A DNA stretch of 19,555 nt from DATAYF01 sp036272735 (lineage in GTDB: Bacteria > Chloroflexota > Ktedonobacteria > Ktedonobacterales > Ktedonobacteraceae). The position numbers and the translations under genes were made by a program. The notes under the pieces were generated by a model. It saw nothing but the letters and a program-made list of their open reading frames with translations. It made no database searches and was not told the origin of the DNA. Shown one piece after another: positions 1 through 7,019 of the stretch. Numbering within the stretch: the first letter of the stretch is position 1; each line of letters starts with the position of its first letter. The stretch lies in assembly GCA_036272735.1 (NCBI GenBank), contig DATAYF010000684.1:1-19555 (forward strand), read 5' to 3'.

Positions 1-45
1 CTGCGCAATGCACGCACCCTCAACTATGCTCACCAGAAAATTTCG

Positions 46-74
46 TTGCGTCCCTATACTATCCATGTTATAAT
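46..74 (+). promoter_or_regulatory. Promoter for rpsO leader (extended -10)
   Basis: A -35-like TTGCGT at 46-51 is separated by 17 nt from a perfect TATAAT at 69-74. The -10 is preceded by TG (66-67), giving an extended -10. This predicts a transcript starting near 81-82, so the mRNA would carry about 400 nt of leader before the rpsO start codon. The elements are seen directly; the use of this promoter for rpsO is inferred from position and the lack of another gene between them. Confidence 0.75.
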
Positions 75-80
75 GCGGGA

Positions 81-465
81 GTATTGTTACCCCTGCTACC
101 TTATACAATAGGAGCATAACATCGGTGATTGAAAAGGTACTCAAAAGTACTCGTATGTGTACGATGTTTACACATTGGAGCGTAGCGCACTCTAGCATGT
201 CGGTTGACCACGCACCCGTAAGCCATATCTAGCGGCTCGTGGATGTACCATCAGGGGGATACACCCGCTCTCGGTGCTGATGGAAGCTGAAAATGCGCAA
301 GAGAGAAATGAGACACGACTGGACATGAACCATCCAGGTCTCTTCCCCGGCTAGGGGCATACACGGTGAAAGCCGTGCGATGTGCTGTAAAGCATTGCCA
401 GGTCGTAGCGCTAGTGAGGCGCATCTAGTGAGGCGATACAGCAACCGAGTATGTTTGAACACAAA
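81..465 (+). ncRNA. Structured 5' leader of rpsO, class unknown
   Basis: There is no convincing gene here, but consecutive perfect stems are visible: 137-141/146-150, 151-155/160-164, 248-254/277-283 (with a nested GGG/CCC hairpin near 256-266), a bulged stem 310-314+319-323/333-337+338-342, 345-348/354-357, 362-366/373-377, and 379-385/419-425. A competing pairing 383-389/437-443 would exclude the last stem. An 11-nt direct repeat, ctagtgaggcg, occurs at 411-421 and 425-435. The block lies between a strong promoter and the rpsO ribosome binding site. Ribosomal protein S15 is known to repress its own mRNA through leader structures that differ between phyla, so an S15-responsive leader is the simplest idea. 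A separate small RNA or a riboswitch is also possible. I matched it to no known RNA family. Confidence 0.5.
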
Positions 466-489
466 AAGGAAGGCAGGTTTTATATACAC

Positions 490-759
490 GTGGCTCTTAC
501 AGTTGACGAAAAATTAGAAGTGATGAACGATGCTCGTGTTCATGAAACTGATACGGGTTCGCCTGAGGTGCAGGTGTCGATCCTGACATACCGCATCAAT
601 CAGTTGACAGAGCATCTCAAAATTCACAAGCATGACCTTCATTCTCATCGTGGCCTGCTGAAATTGGTTGGGCAACGTCGACGTTTGCTTGCATACCTGA
701 GTAAGAAAAGCCCGGAGCGCTATAGCGCATTGATCGCCCGGCTTGGTTTGCGCCACTAA
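490..759 (+). CDS. rpsO: 30S ribosomal protein S15
   Basis: The 89-residue product is a complete S15, the primary 16S rRNA-binding protein that organises the central domain of the small subunit. The family core DTGSPEVQV, the H-x-H-D-x-H-S-x-RGLL region and the C-terminal ALIARLGLR block are all present. I chose the GTG at 490: it gives the same length as E. coli S15 (89 aa), it starts at the conserved (M)ALTVDEK, and a purine-rich AAGGAAGG lies upstream at 466-473. An ATG at 451 in the same frame would add 13 unconserved residues and place the ribosome binding site inside the coding region. It is followed by pnp, the classical rpsO-pnp order. It sits behind a long structured leader that may carry S15 autoregulation. 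Confidence 0.96.
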   Translation: MALTVDEKLEVMNDARVHETDTGSPEVQVSILTYRINQLTEHLKIHKHDLHSHRGLLKLVGQRRRLLAYLSKKSPERYSALIARLGLRH

Positions 760-1210
760 GTTCCATACCGACAAACTGAGCGCATGGCGCTTGCTAGCCA
801 CATTAGTGGCGTTGGCATTGGTTTTTAGATACAGATACGATACGTTGTAAGTACAGGATGTTGTGGTTGCGGTCGGCACTGTTGTCGCACGTTACGGTTG
901 TTTTTATTGATGACCGACCGCCGCTCCGTTTTCTCCACCTACCATGCAATTGACTTTGCCTTACATTGAAGAGAGATTGGGAAGAAGAACAATAGATAGA
1001 GGGTAGTTCCCCACGCAGGTTGAGTACGACAGACGAACAAGATGAACAACGCGCAACATGATGAAGCCGCTTGTTTAGAAAAGAGAAAGCGGCGAACTGT
1101 TACAAGCCTTTGCACCCAAGTTACCAGTTTGCAGATGGATGAGAGTTTTACTTTACCCAGGTTGTTGAAAGATTGATCTATGTTTTAGGGTGCTAATAGT
1201 CGGAGGAAAT
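760..1210 (+). other. rpsO-pnp intergenic region with stem-loops
   Basis: This 451-nt spacer holds no convincing gene. Three inverted repeats are visible: a small hairpin 797-801/806-810 with a T5 run at 822-826, a perfect 8-bp stem 869-876/914-921 closing a 37-nt loop, and a perfect 7-bp stem 1066-1072/1087-1093. In E. coli the rpsO-pnp spacer contains an RNase III-cleaved hairpin through which PNPase controls its own mRNA. The 869-921 and 1066-1093 stems are candidates for an equivalent role, but this is inference from gene order. The first hairpin is a poor intrinsic terminator because its U run is displaced by 11 nt. The pnp ribosome binding site GGAGG is at 1202-1206. I found no strong promoter directly before pnp. 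Confidence 0.5.
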
Positions 1211-3649
1211 ATGATTCACCGTCAAGAAGCTGTTATCGGTGGTCGGGTCATGAGCATTGAGACCGGTCGCGTAGCAGAACAGAGTAGTGGCGCAGTATTG
1301 GTGCGCTATGGAGAAACCGTAATCCTGGCAACGGTGGTTGGCAGCGACGAGCCCCGCGAGGGCATTGATTTTTTCCCCTTAACCGTTGATGTAGAAGAGC
1401 GTATGTATGCCGCTGGCAAAATCCCCGGCGGGTTTATCAAACGCGAAGGCCGCGCTTCCGAGCATGCTATCCTGGCTTGCCGCCTCGCTGATCGCCCTCT
1501 TCGTCCCCTCTTCCCCAAAGGGTATCGCAACGATGTACAGGTTGTGATTACCGTGCTTTCAGCCGATCAGGAAAATGATTCCGATATTCTGGGCATCGTC
1601 GGTGCGTCCGCGGCCCTCTCGATTTCGGATATTCCCTTTGCGGGCCCGGTTGGCGCTGTACGCGTTGGCTACATCGATGATAAACTGGTCGTTAATCCGT
1701 TGTCCTCGCAGGAGGAACAGAGCAGGTTAGACCTGGCTATCGCGGGCACGTCCGATGCCGTGATGATGGTGGAAGCCGGTGCGAAAGAGCTGTCCGAAGA
1801 TCTGATGCTTGAGGCTGTGCGCTTCGGCCACGAGGCCCTGCAGGACATCATCAAGATGCAGGATAAGCTGGTGCAGGCCGTCAACCGTGCCAAGCGTCCC
1901 TTTAATCCTCCTGTGACTGACGAGGCGCTGCAAGCCAAAGTCGCCGCCTTCGTGCGCCCACGCTTCGAGGCTGCCCTTAATACGCCCGACAAGGCCACCC
2001 GTTCCGAGGCTTTGAACCGCGTACAAGACGAGCTGGTTGCTGCCCTGGGTGCCGAGTATCCCGACCGCTTGAAGGACGTCATTTCGTTTTACGAGAAGGA
2101 ACTGAAGGCGTACGTACGTACTCAGATTCTGGACAACGGTGTGCGTGTCGATGGACGTGATCTGAAGACCATCCGTCCGGTGAGCTGCGAGGTTGGTCTA
2201 TTGCCGCGTACGCATGGTTCAGCGCTCTTTACACGTGGTCAGACGCAGGTGTTGAGCGTGGTGACGCTTGGTTCGCCAGGCGAAGAGCAGACGATTGATG
2301 GTCTGGCCGCCACCGAGAGCAAGCGCTTCATGCATCACTACAATTTCCCGCCTTACTCCACCGGTGAAAGCAAGCCGCTACGTGGCCCTGGCCGTCGTGA
2401 GATTGGTCATGGCGCCCTGGCGGAGCGGGCTATTGCCGCTGTTATTCCCGCACAGAACGAGTTCCCGTACACCATTCGCGCGGTCTCCGATGTGCTGTCC
2501 TCGAATGGTTCATCCTCGATGGCTTCCGTGTGCGGCACAACGCTGTCGATGATGGATGCTGGTGTGCCCATTCACGCGCCGGTTGCTGGCGTGGCGATGG
2601 GGTTGATTACCGGCGAGGGTGAGCGTGCTGGTAAGTGGGCCGTGCTCAGCGATATCCAGGGTATTGAAGATGCGCTTGGCGATATGGACTTCAAGGTTGC
2701 CGGTACCGCTGATGGCGTGACCGCGTTGCAGATGGATATTAAGGTCAAGGGCATTACGTACGAGATTATGGCAAAGGCTCTTGAGCAGGCGCGCGAAGGC
2801 CGCATGTTCATCATGGAGAAGATGCTCGATACCATTGCTGAGCCGCGTGAAGACCTGTCCACGTATGCGCCACGTATCCAGACGATCAAGATCAATCCCG
2901 ATAAGATCGGTGCTGTCATCGGCCCTGGTGGCAAGGTCATTCGTAAGATTCAGGAAGAGAGCGGCGCGAAGCTGGATATCGAGGACGACGGTTCGGTTAA
3001 CGTTTCAGCGACTTCGGGCGAGTCGATGCAGCAGGCTCTTGATGCCGTGCGCGCACTGACCGAAGAGGTTGAGGTTGGCCGCATTTATACCGGTACGGTT
3101 CGTCGTATTGTCGATTTCGGCGCGTTTGTCGAGATCCTGCCCGGCAAGGAAGGGCTGGTCCGCACGTCGCAACTGGCCGATTATCAAGTAATGAGACCTG
3201 ATGATGTAGTCTCTGTCGGCGATGAGATTACCGTGATGGCGATTGAGGTTGACCCGCAGGGTCGTATCAATCTGTCGCGTCGCGCAGCCTTGAGCGGTGA
3301 ACTGCCTTCGTCCGCTGAATTAGAGAGCGAGCGCGGTGCTTCACGCGGTGGTCCGCGTGGTGGCGGCGGTTCTCGCGGTGGCGGCGGTTATGGGATGAAC
3401 CGTGACAATGCCGGGCGTGGGCCTGGTGGCTACAATGATCGTGGTGGCTACGGCGGTGGCCGCGGTGGTTACAATGATCGTGATGGTGGTGGTCGCGGTG
3501 GCTATGATCGAGGCGGTACTGGTGGTGGTGGCGGCTATGGGCAGCGCCGTCCGATGGGTCCTGCAGGTCCTGCTGGTGGCAATCGTGATCGTGGTGGCAA
3601 TCCGCCGCGTCGTGAGGGCTACGGACAGCGCTCGGATCGCCGCTGGTAA
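1211..3649 (+). CDS. pnp: Polyribonucleotide nucleotidyltransferase (PNPase)
   Basis: This is a complete 812-residue PNPase, the phosphorolytic 3'-5' exoribonuclease of mRNA decay. Two RNase PH-like cores span roughly residues 1-230 and 310-550, with the FFPLTVDVEERMYAAGKIPGG segment in the first and the active-site GDMDFKVAGTADG in the second. A KH domain (about 558-620, GPGG loop in IGPGGKVI) and an S1 domain (about 622-692, with GRIYTGTVRRIVDFGAFVEI) follow. The ATG at 1211 is preceded by GGAGG at 1202-1206 and fits the family N-terminus MIHRQEAV; an upstream in-frame start at 1190 would add seven residues. Oddly, residues about 707-812 form a low-complexity RGG/YGG-rich tail (RGGPRGGGGSRGGGGYG and similar), predicted disordered and RNA-binding, which typical PNPases lack. 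It is probably expressed with, or just after, rpsO. Confidence 0.97.
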   Translation: MIHRQEAVIGGRVMSIETGRVAEQSSGAVLVRYGETVILATVVGSDEPREGIDFFPLTVDVEERMYAAGKIPGGFIKREGRASEHAILACRLADRPLRPLFPKGYRNDVQVVITVLSADQENDSDILGIVGASAALSISDIPFAGPVGAVRVGYIDDKLVVNPLSSQEEQSRLDLAIAGTSDAVMMVEAGAKELSEDLMLEAVRFGHEALQDIIKMQDKLVQAVNRAKRPFNPPVTDEALQAKVAAFVRPRFEAALNTPDKATRSEALNRVQDELVAALGAEYPDRLKDVISFYEKELKAYVRTQILDNGVRVDGRDLKTIRPVSCEVGLLPRTHGSALFTRGQTQVLSVVTLGSPGEEQTIDGLAATESKRFMHHYNFPPYSTGESKPLRGPGRREIGHGALAERAIAAVIPAQNEFPYTIRAVSDVLSSNGSSSMASVCGTTLSMMDAGVPIHAPVAGVAMGLITGEGERAGKWAVLSDIQGIEDALGDMDFKVAGTADGVTALQMDIKVKGITYEIMAKALEQAREGRMFIMEKMLDTIAEPREDLSTYAPRIQTIKINPDKIGAVIGPGGKVIRKIQEESGAKLDIEDDGSVNVSATSGESMQQALDAVRALTEEVEVGRIYTGTVRRIVDFGAFVEILPGKEGLVRTSQLADYQVMRPDDVVSVGDEITVMAIEVDPQGRINLSRRAALSGELPSSAELESERGASRGGPRGGGGSRGGGGYGMNRDNAGRGPGGYNDRGGYGGGRGGYNDRDGGGRGGYDRGGTGGGGGYGQRRPMGPAGPAGGNRDRGGNPPRREGYGQRSDRRW

Positions 3650-3676
3650 CGTTGCTATAAGCTGTCGTGTATGAGA

Positions 3677-3771
3677 ACGGCCCCCGCAAGGGAGGCCACT
3701 ACCATACACGAGGAACGGTTTCGCCGTATATGGTAGCGGCCTCCCCTGCGGGGGCCGTGTCCCTTGCGGGG
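3677..3771. repeat. Palindrome P1 after pnp, with a duplicated third arm
   Basis: Positions 3677-3706 pair with 3729-3758 in a 30-position stem with two mismatches (3689/3746 and 3698/3737), closing a loop that holds its own CGG/CCG hairpin. A further segment, 3760-3771 (TCCCTTGCGGGG), is a perfect 12-nt complement of 3682-3693, so the left arm can pair with either of two right arms. It begins 27 nt after the pnp stop. There is no T-run after the stem, so it is not a classical intrinsic terminator. It could act as a 3'-end stabiliser, a U-tract-independent terminator or a mobile palindromic repeat. Confidence 0.85.
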
Positions 3772-3833
3772 CTGGCCGTTGAGATTTTCTGCACTGTATC
3801 TTGCTTATTATGAGGAATTGAGGTATAGGCGCA

Positions 3834-4472
3834 ATGTCGGCCGAGGAAATTCTACAAGAAGTTGCCAGGGAGGTCTCTACCTGCACTAAGTGTAACCTTT
3901 GTAAAGGGCGCACCCACGCTGTTCCCGGTGAAGGATCGCCGAGCGCCAGGGTGCTATTTATTGGTGAGGGGCCTGGTTTTCACGAGGATCGGCAAGGCCG
4001 ACCTTTTGTTGGTCCTGCTGGACAATTTCTAGATGAACTGTTGACGAGTATCAATCTCAAACGCTCTGATGTATTTATCACCAACGTGGTCAAGTGTAGG
4101 CCACCGAGTAACCGCGACCCACTCCCCGAAGAAATGTCTGCTTGCAATGACTATCTCGACCGTCAAATTGCTGCCATCAAGCCACGCGTTATCGTGACCC
4201 TGGGCCGTTACTCGATGTCCAAATTTTTCGGCAACGAAAAAATCAGCGTCATCCACGGTCGCGCCCGCAAAAAAGATGGCTTTATTTGCATCGCGATGTA
4301 TCATCCCGCCGCTGGCTTGCACCAGGCGGCCCTCAAAGATGTGATTCGCCAGGATTTTCAGAAGATCCCCTTGATTATTGCCGAAGGCGAACGCATGGCT
4401 GCCGAGGCTCCCAAAACCACCAGCCCCAAGAAGCGCGAGGATGAACCACCGCAGCAGTTGTCATTATTCTAA
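3834..4472 (+). CDS. Family 4 (Fe-S) uracil-DNA glycosylase
   Basis: The 212-residue protein removes uracil from DNA, starting base-excision repair of deaminated cytosine. Motif A appears as GEGPG (44-48), followed by GRPFVGPAG. Motif B appears as HPAA near residue 160. Cysteines 17, 20, 88 and 104 match the spacing of the four 4Fe-4S ligands in thermophilic type 4 enzymes. The family core ends near residue 190. The remaining tail is Lys/Pro-rich and ends in QQLSLF, a close match to the bacterial beta-clamp binding consensus QLxLF, which suggests tethering to the replisome. The ATG at 3834 is preceded by a weak AGG-rich region. It is flanked by palindromes P1 and P2 and converges with the yihY-like gene. 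A phage-type or single-stranded-DNA uracil glycosylase of the same superfamily is the only realistic alternative. Confidence 0.95.
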   Translation: MSAEEILQEVAREVSTCTKCNLCKGRTHAVPGEGSPSARVLFIGEGPGFHEDRQGRPFVGPAGQFLDELLTSINLKRSDVFITNVVKCRPPSNRDPLPEEMSACNDYLDRQIAAIKPRVIVTLGRYSMSKFFGNEKISVIHGRARKKDGFICIAMYHPAAGLHQAALKDVIRQDFQKIPLIIAEGERMAAEAPKTTSPKKREDEPPQQLSLF

Positions 4473-4486
4473 GCTGCTCTGTGAAC

Positions 4487-4521
4487 AGGGCTGGCAATAG
4501 CTAAAAAATATGCCCAGCCCT
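4487..4521. other. Stem-loop in the UDG 3' region
   Basis: AGGGCTGG at 4487-4494 is perfectly complementary to CCAGCCCT at 4514-4521 (8 bp), with a 19-nt loop that contains an A6 run. It begins 14 nt after the UDG stop. No T-run follows, so its role as a terminator is doubtful. Confidence 0.5.
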
Positions 4522-4555
4522 AATCCTCTACAAGAGCCTATAGATAAGAAAATGC

Positions 4556-4619
4556 GGTTATTGCATTGATGGTCGCTGATGGCCCCATGGGACCATCAGC
4601 GACCATCAATGCAATAATC
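4556..4619. repeat. Palindrome P2 between convergent genes
   Basis: Positions 4558-4582 pair perfectly with 4593-4617 (25 bp). After one C/A mismatch the stem continues as CCC/GGG, and one G-T wobble plus one G-C pair extend it outward to 4556/4619. It lies between the convergent UDG (stop 4472) and YihY-like (stop 4655) genes, so a bidirectional termination or mRNA 3'-end role is plausible. A T6 run lies about 16 nt further on the plus side, too far for a normal intrinsic terminator. Its tip matches that of P3 in inverted orientation. Confidence 0.9.
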
Positions 4620-4654
4620 CTACATTCTGCCTTGTTTTTTATACCACACTCCTC

Positions 4655-5710
4655 TTATTCCCTATCCGTGGGTTGCGTGTCGTGGCGGGCTTCGGCAACA
4701 TGGGCATCGTCCGCCTGGCCTGTAGGTTTGCTATCGACGTGGGCGGGAGCTTCCAGGCTGGGCATGTCTTTGTTCAATCTGCCTCCCATTGTGCTCACGA
4801 AGGTGGCCAGGTCGTTGGGAAGAGGGCGCACCTTTTCAAAAAAAAAGGCATTCACCTCGCCCCCTGCCAGGAGGATAACGGAGAAAATGTAGTAAAAGAG
4901 TAACAGGATGAACGCAAAGCCTATTGGTCCCGCGTACGAGCTGAAGATGAGTTTAATGACGAAGGGAAAGATGATGAGAAAGATCTCTGCGGCGATGGCG
5001 GCAACTACTGCTCCGCACCAGCTATGACGCCAACTAATCCTCTGATTAGGTACCACGAGATAGATGATCTCAAAGAGAATAAACGAAGCGATGAGGCCGC
5101 CAATAACACCGCCCAGACTCAACAACATGAAGCCGCTACCGGGCAAGCTTCTCAAGAAAGGCAATTTTGCCAGTTGCGAAAACAAAATGCTAGGCGCGGC
5201 CGAGGCAAAGACCATCACCGGAATGAGGATAACGGATATGATGAACATACCAATAGCCACCAGGAATTGGCGCACAGTAGGCCGTGGACGGACGCGATAA
5301 ACGAGATCCAAACATATTTCTGCGACCACAAAAAACAATGAACCGAAGAGAATAGCGGAAACGATTGCCAGGATAACCAGGAGACTGGAAGCCTGCCCCA
5401 ACTGCTTTGATGCCAGGGCAATGGTATTTTGTTGGCTTGATAGACCTGGGAACACTGATGATGCTTGATGAAGGATAGTCGTTGTCATGCCAGATTGCCC
5501 CAAGAGTCCGAGCAGAGCTAACAGGGTGAGCGCGATTGGCACCATGATCATCACCAGGTTGTAGGCTAACGTCCCCGCATTCACAAAGAGCAAGTCATTG
5601 AAGGATTTTATGACGAATGCTACCGCAGGGTTCATTTGCTTCTCAGTAATTTGCACTTGTTGGGAAGAGGCTGTTGCCATTCTCCCATTTTTATTGACTC
5701 TTGCTTGCAT
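4655..5710 (-). CDS. YihY/BrkB-family inner membrane protein
   Basis: The 351-residue protein has about six membrane segments (roughly residues 45-70, 108-135, 148-172, 193-220, 232-255 and 260-288). It also has the family-like final helix ILLAGGEVNAFFFEKVRP, in which an acidic residue follows a small-residue stretch. This matches the YihY/virulence factor BrkB (UPF0761) family, whose molecular function is not established and which was once misnamed ribonuclease BN. The last 55 residues are hydrophilic and probably cytoplasmic. I kept the first ATG (5710), preceded by a purine stretch GAAAGAGA. An in-frame ATG ten codons later has GGGAGA directly against it, which is too close to be optimal. 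It converges with the UDG gene and is divergent from the first L,D-transpeptidase gene. Confidence 0.85.
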   Translation of the reverse strand: MQARVNKNGRMATASSQQVQITEKQMNPAVAFVIKSFNDLLFVNAGTLAYNLVMIMVPIALTLLALLGLLGQSGMTTTILHQASSVFPGLSSQQNTIALASKQLGQASSLLVILAIVSAILFGSLFFVVAEICLDLVYRVRPRPTVRQFLVAIGMFIISVILIPVMVFASAAPSILFSQLAKLPFLRSLPGSGFMLLSLGGVIGGLIASFILFEIIYLVVPNQRISWRHSWCGAVVAAIAAEIFLIIFPFVIKLIFSSYAGPIGFAFILLLFYYIFSVILLAGGEVNAFFFEKVRPLPNDLATFVSTMGGRLNKDMPSLEAPAHVDSKPTGQADDAHVAEARHDTQPTDRE

Positions 5711-5937
5711 GATCGTCTCTTTCTCAAAAGTTTTACTCGTGTGATCGTACGGGAATGAGGTCTCAAAAATTAGTACGTAAATGGATGTTGGATGGTTTCT
5801 CTACCATCATTTTGCACGCGAACCATCAATATTCCTACTTCTCTCGCAAATTGTGGACTATTTCACTTCTTTTTATTCACCAATTCGGATATACTTCTTA
5901 CAGATGAGGTATCGTCTTAAATGTTAGGGGGTTATCC
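5711..5937. promoter_or_regulatory. Divergent intergenic region with LDT1 promoter
   Basis: This 227-nt spacer serves the YihY-like gene (minus) and the first L,D-transpeptidase (plus). A hairpin GATGGT/ACCATC (5791-5796/5803-5808) is visible. A TATACT -10-like box at 5890-5895 stands 42 nt before the ATG at 5938. The same box and much of the following leader recur before the paralogue (6973-6978, 41 nt before its ATG), which supports it as a real promoter element. No canonical -35 was seen. The ribosome binding site is AGGGGG just upstream of the start. Confidence 0.5.
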
Positions 5938-6759
5938 ATGCGAAATAGCCTGAAACACCTGTCTTTGTTTGTTCCACTCGCGCTTGTGCTGGCACTGTTT
6001 ATGGTTGCATCGCCAGCGCAGCCTTCCGTTTCGGCGCACATGGCCAGCACGCAGCACGTAACTGTTGCCAGGCATGTCACATCTGCTCAGCATGCCGCTG
6101 TTGCTGCCGCAGCCGTAAGGGGTTGTACAACTGGTTGGTCCAACGTTCGTACCGCGCCTTTCACCAGCGCCCATATTATTACAACCTATGCTCCTAATAC
6201 CAATGTAACAATTTATGGTCAACAAAATGGTTCGAATGCCTTTGGTAATACCCGCGTCTGGTATCGCGTCTTAGCGCACGGTTTCATTTATAGCGACCTG
6301 GTTGCGCGCTCAGCCTGTGGTGGCCCTGGCACTTCGGCGCGGGGCAAGGTCGTCATCGTGAGCCTATCGAAGCAGCATTTATATGCGTATGATAATGGTC
6401 ATGAAGTGAACAATTTCTTGATTATGAGCGGACGACCGGCGCTGGCTACTCCGCTTGGCACCTATCACGTCTTCTTGAAGCTGAGTCCGACGACCTTCTA
6501 TTCGCCCTTCCCGCCAGGATCACCCTATTGGTATGCACCGACCCACATCAACTATGCCCTGGAGTTTAAGGGAGGTGGCTACTTCCTGCACGATGGCTGG
6601 TGGCACAGCGTCTTTGGTCCCGGCTCCAATGGCTGGCACTACGATCCACAGTGGGGCTGGCAATGGGGCACGCACGGCTGCGTCTGTATGCCTATTCCTG
6701 CCGCAGCCTGGCTCTACAATTGGGCACCTGTCGGTACTACGGTAAAAATTGTCGCGTAA
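5938..6759 (+). CDS. Secreted L,D-transpeptidase with SH3-like domain (LDT1)
   Basis: This 273-residue secreted YkuD-family protein probably forms or remodels 3-3 cross-links in peptidoglycan, or anchors partners to it. Residues 1-33 are a Sec signal peptide (basic start, FVPLALVLALFMVA core, cleavage likely near VSA). An Ala-rich linker follows. Residues about 61-128 resemble a bacterial SH3 domain (GWSNVRTAP, WYRVLAHGFIYSDLV). The YkuD catalytic domain spans about 136-273: GTYHVF, HINYALEF, FLHDGWWHS and the active-site THGCV with Cys248. The usual Arg two residues after the catalytic Cys is replaced (HGCVCM), giving a second Cys at 250. Start choice: good Shine-Dalgarno AGGGGG. The next gene is a close paralogue in tandem, separated by palindrome P3. 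Confidence 0.9.
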   Translation: MRNSLKHLSLFVPLALVLALFMVASPAQPSVSAHMASTQHVTVARHVTSAQHAAVAAAAVRGCTTGWSNVRTAPFTSAHIITTYAPNTNVTIYGQQNGSNAFGNTRVWYRVLAHGFIYSDLVARSACGGPGTSARGKVVIVSLSKQHLYAYDNGHEVNNFLIMSGRPALATPLGTYHVFLKLSPTTFYSPFPPGSPYWYAPTHINYALEFKGGGYFLHDGWWHSVFGPGSNGWHYDPQWGWQWGTHGCVCMPIPAAAWLYNWAPVGTTVKIVA

Positions 6760-6783
6760 TCGTAAGAAGCTTCCCTATTGACC

Positions 6784-6847
6784 CGCAAACTATATTGATA
6801 AACGTGATGATCCCCTGGGGCCATCACGTTTATCAATATAGTTTGCG
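6784..6847. repeat. Palindrome P3 after LDT1
   Basis: Positions 6784-6809 pair perfectly with 6822-6847 (26 bp). After one A/C mismatch the tip continues with TCCC/GGGG, so almost the whole 64-nt unit is palindromic. It starts 24 nt after the LDT1 stop. A T7 run at 6862-6868 lies about 15 nt beyond the stem. The 20-nt tip (6806-6825) matches the reverse complement of the P2 tip (4578-4597) at 18 of 20 positions. Confidence 0.9.
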
Positions 6848-6972
6848 ATAAGTACGCCCCCTTTTTTTACGTTCGTGATGCATTTCCCCCAGCTTTTTGG
6901 AAATGAAGCGCAGGTTTCTCTACTTTTATAGAGGATCCCGACACATCCACTTTTTTGTTTCGCAGACCCTTA

Positions 6973-6978
6973 TATACT
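6973..6978 (+). promoter_or_regulatory. -10-like box of LDT2 promoter, conserved with LDT1
   Basis: TATACT precedes the LDT2 start by 41 nt. The surrounding sequence (ATATACT, CTTACAG, CTTAAAATTTAGG) is recognisably the same as that upstream of LDT1, so the duplication copied the promoter and leader with the gene. A canonical -35 is not evident. Confidence 0.5.
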
Positions 6979-7019
6979 ACTTACAGGTAATATTTACCTT
7001 AAAATTTAGGAGACTATCT

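Noticed and set aside
229..489. Minus-strand open frame across the rpsO leader
   Set aside because: No recognisable protein pattern; it overlaps dense RNA-like stems and the rpsO promoter-side leader, and its direction opposes the clear rpsO transcript.
797..826. Intrinsic terminator after rpsO
   Set aside because: The stem is only 5 bp and the T5 run starts about 11 nt after it, so termination is doubtful.
3267..3689. Minus-strand His/Asp-rich open frame opposite the end of pnp
   Set aside because: Its composition is the antisense reading of the Gly/Arg-rich pnp tail (GGT-rich repeats), so it is a shadow.
3779..3811. Promoter TTGAGA / TATTAT before the UDG gene
   Set aside because: The two boxes are 21 nt apart, too far for a confident sigma-70-type call.
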